A stretch of 5,224 bases of DNA from the NCBI GenBank assembly GCA_024640925.1, contig JAHEEB010000259.1:1-5224 (forward strand). The letters are read 5' to 3'. Source of the DNA: Bacteroidota bacterium (GTDB lineage: Bacteria; Bacteroidota; Bacteroidia; Bacteroidales; UBA10428). Both the position numbers and the translations under genes were made by a program. This document shows positions 1-5,224 of this stretch, one piece after another. Each line of letters begins with the position of its first letter. Positions within the stretch are counted from its first letter, which is position 1. The notes beneath the pieces are model-generated. The model was not told the origin of the DNA, ran no database searches, and saw only the letters and a list, made by a program, of their open reading frames with translations.

Positions 1-1
1 A

Positions 2-634
2 ATAGTTGGCACAAAATATATGAGTAACGAGCAGGGGCAGATGATTATTGGTGCCAATGGCTATCCTCTGGTCGATCCGCAAATGCATATTTTGGGTGAC
101 CCAACACCGGATTTTACAATGGGATTCACCAATACATTTTGTTATGAAGGTTTAGTTCTTAATTTAATTTTTGAATATCAAAATGGGGGCAAAATATGGA
201 ATGGTACACAAAATGTTTTAGCTTATTATGGCGTATCTTCTGTTACAAATAAAGAACGTAATACCACAAATTATGTATTCAATGGAGTCAATGAAAATGG
301 AGATCGGAATACAATTTCTACGGATTTTGCTAATCCGTCAAACCCTATAGAGTCGAATAAATGGTATAATTATGGTTCCAGTGGCGTTGGCGAGGATGCA
401 ATACAGGATGCTACCAGCTTTCGGGTAAGATATATCAGCTTAAGCTTCAGCCGCACAATAAAAAAGATTTTTTTCGAAATATCGGTTTTTACAAAGAACC
501 CGGTACTGTTTTCAAACTATAAGGGGGTTGATCCAGAATCGATATTATGGGGCAACCCTTCTGCATACGGACTCGATATGTTCAATTGCCCTTCTGTTAA
601 ATCCTCCGGGTTAGGCTTTAAAATTAAATTTTGA
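2..634 (+). CDS. SusC/RagA-family TonB-dependent outer-membrane receptor, C-terminal part (5'-partial)
   Basis: Only the last 210 residues are present. The frame is open from nucleotide 2 to the TGA at 632-634, and the ATG at nucleotide 20 is an internal methionine, not a start. Visible family features are GDPTPDFTMGF (residues 32-42), which matches the 'GDPnPdftyGf' turn near the end of SusC-like barrels. FRVRYISLSFS follows, matching the 'flRlrnvtLsY' strand. The closing strands run through GLDMFNCPSVKSS to the last residues GLGFKIKF. The terminal Phe is the usual C-terminal signal for assembly of outer-membrane beta-barrels. By family, the protein is a TonB-powered importer of large or complex substrates, often glycans or peptides; its own substrate cannot be told from this end. 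SusC genes are normally followed directly by a susD-like lipoprotein gene, but here the next gene is the A2M/plug fusion 90 bp downstream. The family call is confident; the substrate is unknown. Confidence 0.88.
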   Translation: MVGTKYMSNEQGQMIIGANGYPLVDPQMHILGDPTPDFTMGFTNTFCYEGLVLNLIFEYQNGGKIWNGTQNVLAYYGVSSVTNKERNTTNYVFNGVNENGDRNTISTDFANPSNPIESNKWYNYGSSGVGEDAIQDATSFRVRYISLSFSRTIKKIFFEISVFTKNPVLFSNYKGVDPESILWGNPSAYGLDMFNCPSVKSSGLGFKIKF

Positions 635-724
635 ATTCATGTTCGGAGTTTAATCAAATAAATTCAACATTCTTTGGGGGAAATCCCATTGGCAGTTATC
701 CTAAGTAAAACAAAAGTATCAGCT
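635..724. other. 90-bp intergenic spacer, no clear promoter or terminator
   Basis: An AT-rich spacer separates the receptor stop codon from the ATG of the large gene. A perfect 7-base inverted repeat, TTGAATT (631-637) and AATTCAA (661-667), overlaps the receptor stop codon. It is all but one pair AT, encloses a 23-base loop and has no following T-tract, so it is a poor terminator. A second weak hairpin, TGGG (675-678) with CCCA (685-688), also lacks a T-tract. The best match to the Bacteroidota -7 box TAnnTTTG is ATTCTTTG at 669-676, which misses the leading TA and has no good -33 element. Before the ATG there is only an A-rich stretch (704-716), as is usual in Bacteroidota, with no Shine-Dalgarno motif. 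Read-through from the receptor gene is plausible but not shown. Confidence 0.5.
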
Positions 725-793
725 ATGAAAACAAGAAAGTTAATATCAATTATAATCCTGGTTTGTATCGTATCGGTATTCACAGGATTTACA
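725..793 (+). other. N-terminal signal peptide or uncleaved membrane anchor of the A2M-plug protein
   Basis: Residues 1-5 (MKTRK) are positively charged and residues 6-23 form an almost purely hydrophobic segment rich in Ile, Leu and Val, followed by polar YLQLQED. This shows Sec-dependent export. Cys14 lies inside the hydrophobic stretch, but the residues before it (I-L-V-C) lack the small residue that a lipobox needs at -1, so a lipoprotein is unlikely. No clean A-x-A type cleavage site is visible, so the segment might stay as an inner-membrane anchor. Confidence 0.7.
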
Positions 794-3700
794 TACCTGC
801 AGTTACAGGAGGATCCATTTGTTGCACAAATCAAGCAACGATTGGAAAAGTATTATATGAACAAACCATGGGAGAAGGTTTATCTGCATGTCGATAAACC
901 ATTTTACAAACCCGGTGAAGACCTTTGGTTTAAGGCATACCTGGTTGATGGCACTACAAATATGCCTTCAGAAAAATCAGATATTATACAAGTCGAATTA
1001 ATTAATCCAAAGGGAACAATAGAAAAGCAATTAACCTTACAAACACTGAGTGGTATATGTTTTGGAACATTCAACATCGACGAATCAGATCCTGGAGGTA
1101 TATACAAAATACGTGCTTATACCAACTGGATGCGCAATTTCGGAGATGATTATATATTTGAAAAAGAATTCCAGGTACAGAACATTATTTACCCGCGACT
1201 GCTTTTTAAATTCGATTTTCTGAAAGAAAATTACTCGCCTGGCGATTCGGTAAAAGCTAAACTTAAAGTCGAAACGCTGGATAATGTGCCATTAACATTC
1301 CAATCTGTCGATGTAGATCTATCGCTTCAGGGAAACCGCTATAAAACACTGAAAGTTTCAACCGATAATAAGGGAACGGCAACAATCTCATTTAAACTGC
1401 CAGATGATTTAGCTTCGAATGACGGGCTTGTAAATTCACGTATAGTATACCAGGGTAATACTGAATCCATTTCACGTTCTATTCCAATTGTTTTAAATAA
1501 TATTTCAATCCGGTTTTTCCCCGAAGGTGGCAACCTTATATCAGACGTAGCGTGTAATGTGGCATTTGAGGCTTTAAATGAATTTGGAAAACCCGCAGAT
1601 ATTGAGGGATATGTTTCTAATACAAATAATACACCCATTGTTAATTTTTCGAGTTATCACCAGGGAATGGGTTCGTTTCGGTTAAACCCCAAGGCCGGCG
1701 AGCAATACTTTGTTCATATTACTAAACCCAATATTAAAAAGATATTCAAATTGCCCGATGCTGAAAAAGATGGATATTCATTACAGGTTGTTTCAACAAA
1801 AGACAAGAATTACAAGGCAATTATTCATACACCTATCAACGAAAAAGTGCACCTGGTGGTGCAATCAGGAAAAACCATTGCGTTTTCATCGTCAGTTGAT
1901 ACAAAGAGGACAGTTTCTGAGATAGTGTTTTCAGCAGAAAGTTTTCCTGCAGGGATAGGTATAGTTACTCTGTTCGATAATAATGGGCTTGCGCATTGCG
2001 AGCGATTAGTATTTTTCAATTACGATTGTAAACTCAACATAAGTTTAAAATTTGATAAAGAAAAGTATCTTCCACGCGAAAAAGTCACACTTAAAATTCA
2101 GACAAAAGACGATAAAAATAATCCCGTTGCAGCAAACCTTTCCTTGTCTGTTGTGAACGATCAACTCTATACTTTTGCCGACGATAAAGAACATAATATT
2201 TGTTCATGGCTGTTGGTTGGTTCCGAGGTTAAGGGAAAAATCCATGAGCCAAATTTCTACTTCGATCCAAAAGAAGAGAAAGCTGAAAAAGCTCTCGATT
2301 ATTTATTGCTTGTCCAGGGTTGGCGCAGGTATACGTGGAAAGAAGTTACCCAATCACAATTCATTTGTCCGTTTGATGCTGAAAAGGTAGGAGATATTTC
2401 AGGTCGCATAATCGATTCACGAACCGGAAAACCTGTTCAGGCAGAAGTAACAGCGATAGAATTAAACAATCTGAAGCGCATTCTCAAAGTAAAAACAGGA
2501 ATTAATGGAAAATTTTGTTTTTATAGCGCCGATGCTTCTTCAGCGATACAGATACTGGCGAGTTCCAAAACGGTGGAAGCGGGCTTTCTGACAGTTGAAT
2601 TAAGTCCTGCCTTTTCCGGTAATACCGGTCAGGGAGAGGCTAAAAAAGAAAAAAATCTGCAACTGGTACCCGAAGTAATTAAAATTGAAGCTTTCGAAAA
2701 CGAAGAAGTTTCTGATGACAAGAAAGAAGACGGAGGTTTTCTTGATAATATTAAAATAGAAGTTCCCGATTGGGATAGAGGCAATAACAATAAAAGAAGA
2801 AATAATGCCGGGTTCATGGCAGGAGCTGATGATGTTGTTATGGCTGGAGATATGCAACAACTGGAAGAATGTGTAGTTGTTGGATACGGTGTGCAGAAAA
2901 AGATGGATGTTACCGGAGCTGTTACTGTTGTTAAAGAGGAAATAAACTTGAATATGCCTGTTGACAATATTCTTAATGGTCGTGTTGCAGGAGTACAGGT
3001 AATAAATAACAACAATAACCCTGGGGCTATAACACAAATTAAAATAAGGGGAGCCAGCTCCATTGCAAACAATTCGAACCCTCTTTATATAATTGATGGA
3101 GAAGAGTATGATCCGAACATTGCCGGAAATTCATTCCCTTTTCAGAACATGATGAGTAGTGATATCAGAAGTATACAGATTCTTAAAGATGCGAGTTCAA
3201 CTGCAATTTATGGCAGCAGGGGTGCAAATGGAGTAGTAGTTATCGAAACATCTTATATAAATGGCTATTCGCGAACTTATGTGAAGGACAGAAAGCCAAA
3301 ATATGCAGGAATTATTATATCGCCCAGACAATTATCAAGTACGAAGGAATTTTTCTACCCTGTTTATGAAGAAAATGAGGTTCCGGAAGTAAGAGAAGAC
3401 TTTCGTTCCACAATTTACTGGAACCCAAATGTAAATACAAATGTCTCGGGAGAGGCAACTATTGAGTTTAACAATTCAGACGAAGTTACATCCTTCCGGA
3501 CTATTGTTGAAGGTATTGGAAAAAATGGTTTGATTGGACGTACGGAAGAAAAGTATTATGTGCAGATGCCATTTAGCCTGGCTGCTAAATTCCCGGCATA
3601 CTTAGCTTTCAACGATACTGTTATGATGCCATTAATTATAAAGAACAATACAAACGAAACCATCAACGGGGTCTTCTCATTCATAATTCCGAAACAGTTG

Positions 3701-5224
3701 AAGGTTACTGGAAAACTCCCTCAAAATATTACCATTGGTCCAAACGAGGCATTTACATTATCGCTGCCTTTTACTGTAAACAATATTACCGGAAAAGATA
3801 CTATCCAGGTTTCTTTTAGGGGAGAGAAGTATAACGATGCATTCAAACAACCTATTGAAGTTCAACCCAAAGGTTTCCCTGTAAAACTATCTTTTTCGGG
3901 GAAAGAAAAAGAAAAGAATCTGTCGTTTGTCATCTACAAACCAATTATCGGCTCAATAAAAGCAGAGTTTACTGCATACAGCGATATAATAAATGATTTG
4001 CTCTCGGGTGTTGAGTCTATATTGCGCGAACCCTATGGTTGCTTCGAGCAAACCTCTTCCAGTACCTATCCGAATATAATGGTACTGAGGTATATGCAGG
4101 AAACCGGGAATTCCGATAACAATGTATTGCAGCGTGCTAAAGAACTGGTAAAAAAAGGATATGACCGCCTGATTAGTTATGAAACTGCCGAAAATGGGTA
4201 TGAATGGTTTGGTAGTACACCTGCACATAATGGATTAACAGCCTACGGATTTATGGAATTTACCGATATGTCTGATGTTTATAAAGGTGTTAACTCTGAA
4301 ATGATGGATCGAACACTGAACAAACTCCTTGCCCAACGCGATGGAAAAGGTGGGTTTAAGAAGGATAACCAAGCTTTGGATGAATTTGGGGGTGCAAGTG
4401 AAATAGTTACCAATGCTTATATTGTTTATTCGTTATCACAGTCGGGTATTAGCGGACTGGAAAAAGAGTATACCGCAGCATTAAATGAGGCAATAAAAAG
4501 TCGCGACCCTTACAGACTTTCTCTTATAGCCAATGCAGCATTCAATTTTAAGAAAATTAGCGATGGAGAAAGAATACTGGATATTATGAAATCCGAATTA
4601 TCAAAGAAGACATGGGATGAAATAACCATCGACCACTCGATAACCCGTTCTTATGGAAAGTCGTTGATAATTGAGTCTGCCTCGCTATATGTTCTTGCTA
4701 TGTTAAAGGCTCCTGAAAGCGACTGGTCATCTATTGAGCAAACAATAAAATATATAACCTCGTCGCGACAGTATGGTGGATTTGGTTCAACACAAGGAAC
4801 AATTCTTGCATTAAATGCACTAACCGAATTTACTAAATTGTCGAAACAAACCTCTTCCAGTGGCGATATAACTCTTCTTATAAATGGCAACAATGCTGTG
4901 TCTATGCATTATGAAAAAGGAGACAAGGGAAAAATTAAAATCAACAACCTTGAGCAGTACCTGAAAGATGGCGAAAACAGTATAACTATACAATTTACTG
5001 AAACAGAAACTCCGCTTCCATATTCCTTCGATGCTTTGTGGAATTGCAGTACTCCACAATCGGACAAGGATTGTAAGGTTGTTGTTGAGACTTCATTATC
5101 GGAACAACAGGTTAGGGTAGGTGAGACTGTACGTTTAAATGTTCAGTTGAAAAACACAACCAAAAGTGGTCTTCCAATGACCCTGGCAGTGGTCGGAATA
5201 CCTTCGGGATTAAGTGTTCAGCCA
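725..5224 (+). CDS. Thioester alpha-2-macroglobulin-like protein with an embedded SusC-type TonB-box/plug domain (3'-partial)
   Basis: There are 1500 codons without a stop, and the gene continues past the window. ATG 725 is chosen because a positive start (MKTRK) and a hydrophobic stretch (residues 6-23) follow at once, giving a signal peptide or membrane anchor. In-frame TTG codons at 674 and 689 are less likely starts. Domains in order: MG-type domains (about 51-545) with KVYLHVDKPFYKPGEDLWFK (51-70), FFPEGG (264-269) and QGWRRY (531-536); a carboxypeptidase-regulatory-like Ig fold (about 557-629); a charged linker (630-712); a SusC-type TonB-box and plug (713-842); a second linker (843-889); A2M MG7 region starting REDFRSTIYW (890-899); thioester domain (about 1080-1375) with PYGCFEQ (1103-1109) and GGFGSTQ (1351-1357); a CUB-like piece; and the start of the receptor-binding domain, ending in IPSGLSVQP. 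Perhaps 60-100 residues are missing. By family, A2M proteins trap proteases through bait cleavage and a Cys-Gln thioester. The plug is foreign to a classical A2M. Location is inferred as periplasm or outer envelope. The fusion call is firm; the function is open. Confidence 0.9.
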   Translation, partial: MKTRKLISIIILVCIVSVFTGFTYLQLQEDPFVAQIKQRLEKYYMNKPWEKVYLHVDKPFYKPGEDLWFKAYLVDGTTNMPSEKSDIIQVELINPKGTIEKQLTLQTLSGICFGTFNIDESDPGGIYKIRAYTNWMRNFGDDYIFEKEFQVQNIIYPRLLFKFDFLKENYSPGDSVKAKLKVETLDNVPLTFQSVDVDLSLQGNRYKTLKVSTDNKGTATISFKLPDDLASNDGLVNSRIVYQGNTESISRSIPIVLNNISIRFFPEGGNLISDVACNVAFEALNEFGKPADIEGYVSNTNNTPIVNFSSYHQGMGSFRLNPKAGEQYFVHITKPNIKKIFKLPDAEKDGYSLQVVSTKDKNYKAIIHTPINEKVHLVVQSGKTIAFSSSVDTKRTVSEIVFSAESFPAGIGIVTLFDNNGLAHCERLVFFNYDCKLNISLKFDKEKYLPREKVTLKIQTKDDKNNPVAANLSLSVVNDQLYTFADDKEHNICSWLLVGSEVKGKIHEPNFYFDPKEEKAEKALDYLLLVQGWRRYTWKEVTQSQFICPFDAEKVGDISGRIIDSRTGKPVQAEVTAIELNNLKRILKVKTGINGKFCFYSADASSAIQILASSKTVEAGFLTVELSPAFSGNTGQGEAKKEKNLQLVPEVIKIEAFENEEVSDDKKEDGGFLDNIKIEVPDWDRGNNNKRRNNAGFMAGADDVVMAGDMQQLEECVVVGYGVQKKMDVTGAVTVVKEEINLNMPVDNILNGRVAGVQVINNNNNPGAITQIKIRGASSIANNSNPLYIIDGEEYDPNIAGNSFPFQNMMSSDIRSIQILKDASSTAIYGSRGANGVVVIETSYINGYSRTYVKDRKPKYAGIIISPRQLSSTKEFFYPVYEENEVPEVREDFRSTIYWNPNVNTNVSGEATIEFNNSDEVTSFRTIVEGIGKNGLIGRTEEKYYVQMPFSLAAKFPAYLAFNDTVMMPLIIKNNTNETINGVFSFIIPKQLKVTGKLPQNITIGPNEAFTLSLPFTVNNITGKDTIQVSFRGEKYNDAFKQPIEVQPKGFPVKLSFSGKEKEKNLSFVIYKPIIGSIKAEFTAYSDIINDLLSGVESILREPYGCFEQTSSSTYPNIMVLRYMQETGNSDNNVLQRAKELVKKGYDRLISYETAENGYEWFGSTPAHNGLTAYGFMEFTDMSDVYKGVNSEMMDRTLNKLLAQRDGKGGFKKDNQALDEFGGASEIVTNAYIVYSLSQSGISGLEKEYTAALNEAIKSRDPYRLSLIANAAFNFKKISDGERILDIMKSELSKKTWDEITIDHSITRSYGKSLIIESASLYVLAMLKAPESDWSSIEQTIKYITSSRQYGGFGSTQGTILALNALTEFTKLSKQTSSSGDITLLINGNNAVSMHYEKGDKGKIKINNLEQYLKDGENSITIQFTETETPLPYSFDALWNCSTPQSDKDCKVVVETSLSEQQVRVGETVRLNVQLKNTTKSGLPMTLAVVGIPSGLSVQP
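875..2359 (+). other. MG-type beta-domain region of the A2M-plug protein (residues 51-545)
   Basis: The run holds several macroglobulin-like beta-sandwich units. The first carries the Bacteroidota MG2 signature 'KVYLHVDKPFYKPGEDLWFK' with a KAYLVD continuation (51-75). The second has the related ENYSPGDSVKAKLKV (about 168-182). The third starts with IRFFPEGGNL, and a later piece has ANLSLSVVND. The segment ends with the family's hallmark QGWRRYTW (531-538). In the family these domains form the ring-like body of A2M-type proteins. In many Bacteroidota proteins of this kind the same run is followed by an Ig fold and a plug domain, as here. Domain borders are estimated by eye. Confidence 0.75.
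2393..2611 (+). other. Carboxypeptidase-regulatory-like Ig fold (residues 557-629)
   Basis: The start DISGRIIDSRTGKPVQAEV fits the pattern 'i.GrViDs.TgkPv..A.V', and ILKVKTGINGKFCFY fits '...TdenGkF.f' of the carboxypeptidase D regulatory-like family. This is the domain that stands in front of the TonB-box in SusC receptors, so its order relative to the plug copies the N-terminal part of a SusC protein. Borders are approximate. Confidence 0.65.
2861..3250 (+). other. Embedded SusC/RagA-type TonB-box and plug domain without a barrel (residues 713-842)
   Basis: Residues 713-732 read LEECVVVGYGVQKKMDVTGA, matching the 'ldEVVVvGYGtqkk.dlTGav' segment at the start of SusC plugs. The plug core follows: ILNGRVAGVQV, an Asn-rich turn with five Asn in a row, then IKIRGASSIANNSNPLYIID. 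It closes with IQILKDASSTAIYGSRGANG and VVVIET, the SusC/RagA signature that normally leads into the first barrel strand. No barrel follows; the frame instead goes through a short linker into A2M sequence. In receptors the plug fills the barrel pore and moves when TonB pulls. What it does without its barrel is not known from this sequence. Confidence 0.9.
4031..4051 (+). other. Thioester-forming motif PYGCFEQ (Cys1106, Gln1109)
   Basis: The codons read P-Y-G-C-F-E-Q, followed by T-S-S-S. This matches the bacterial A2M pattern P-Y-G-C-x-E-Q-T and the human A2M G-C-G-E-Q. Cys1106 and Gln1109 have the spacing needed for the internal beta-cysteinyl-gamma-glutamyl thioester, so the covalent-capture chemistry appears intact. 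The surrounding alpha-helical repeats (about 1080-1375), with NGLTAYGF, TNAYIVYSL and GGFGSTQGTILALNAL, match the alpha/alpha-toroid of thioester domains. Confidence 0.88.
4850..5224 (+). other. Post-thioester CUB-like segment and start of the receptor-binding domain (residues 1376-1500, cut off)
   Basis: After the thioester domain come short beta-rich stretches (DITLLINGN, then KIKINNLEQYL), as in the CUB and complement-like part of A2Ms. VVVETSLSEQQVRVGETVRL (about 1454-1473) looks like the strand entering the receptor-binding domain. PMTLAVVGIPSGLSVQP at the window edge fits its conserved 'M.ivdv.lPSGf' strand. Most of that last domain, and the true stop codon, lie outside the window. Two Cys about 10 residues apart (in WNCSTPQSDKDC) could pair, which is inference. 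Confidence 0.65.

Noticed and set aside
20..634. A complete 204-residue protein starting at ATG 20
   Set aside because: The frame is open to the left edge, and the product is plainly the C-terminal end of a SusC-type barrel, so the ATG is internal.
631..667. 7-base inverted repeat considered as a terminator of the receptor gene
   Set aside because: The stem is AT-rich and short, with a 23-base loop and no T-tract; such a repeat is likely by chance in AT-rich DNA.
669..676. Possible Bacteroidota -7 promoter box (ATTCTTTG)
   Set aside because: It lacks the leading TA of TAnnTTTG and has no matching -33 element at a suitable distance.
755..766. Possible lipobox around Cys14
   Set aside because: The residue before the Cys is Val, not Gly, Ala or Ser, and the Cys sits too deep in the hydrophobic core.
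1339..1638. Antisense open frame of 99 codons
   Set aside because: It lies fully inside the MG region of the sense gene and shows no recognisable motif or start context.
1710..2390. Short + strand frames at 1710-1925 and 2175-2390
   Set aside because: They are out-of-frame readings inside the large gene, with no domain similarity that I can see.
2600..3072. Two overlapping antisense open frames (2600-3037 and 2629-3072)
   Set aside because: Both lie opposite the linker and plug region of a strongly supported gene. Their low-complexity products, rich in Ser, Ile, Phe or Leu, are typical of antisense shadows.
3953..5059. Antisense open frames at 3953-4228, 4651-4893 and 4820-5059
   Set aside because: They are opposite the thioester domain and its C-terminal neighbours, whose sense coding is clear from conserved motifs.
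1..5224. CRISPR arrays, tRNA or rRNA genes, insertion-sequence ends, long direct repeats
   Set aside because: None was seen on reading both strands. Practically the whole window is accounted for by two protein-coding genes.

Overview
The window looks like chromosomal DNA from a member of the Bacteroidota. It is AT-rich, has no Shine-Dalgarno-type ribosome sites, and carries a SusC/RagA-type TonB-dependent receptor. It also carries the N-terminal macroglobulin (MG) family with the 'YLHxDKPxYxxGExxWFKAYL' and 'QGWRRY' signatures, which I know only from this phylum. I cannot name a genus or species.

Layout: (1) Nucleotides 2-634 are the C-terminal 210 residues of a SusC/RagA-family outer-membrane receptor whose start lies upstream of the window. 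(2) Nucleotides 635-724 are a short spacer with no convincing promoter or terminator. (3) Nucleotides 725-5224 are one uninterrupted reading frame of 1500 codons that runs off the right edge. Both genes are on the + strand. The 90-bp gap would fit one transcript, but this is not proven.

The large gene is the centre of interest. It encodes an exported, thioester-containing alpha-2-macroglobulin-like (A2M) protein. Its order is: signal or anchor segment; several MG-type beta domains; a carboxypeptidase-regulatory-like Ig fold; a charged linker; a complete SusC/RagA-style TonB-box and plug domain with no beta-barrel; the A2M MG7 region; a thioester domain with P-Y-G-C-F-E-Q; a CUB-like piece; and the start of the receptor-binding domain, cut off by the window. 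The plug sits about where the bait region lies in a normal A2M. The first ~845 residues resemble a stand-alone Bacteroidota MG-plug protein, and the remainder resembles the C-terminal half of an A2M, so the gene reads as a fusion of two families.

How the two genes work together is inference. One is an outer-membrane TonB-dependent receptor. The other is a cell-envelope thioester protein carrying a barrel-less copy of that receptor family's plug. No SusD-type lipoprotein gene follows the receptor, so the large protein occupies the place where the usual partner would be. Possible roles are envelope protease trapping, covalent capture of incoming material, or docking to TonB or a receptor. The sequence does not choose between these.
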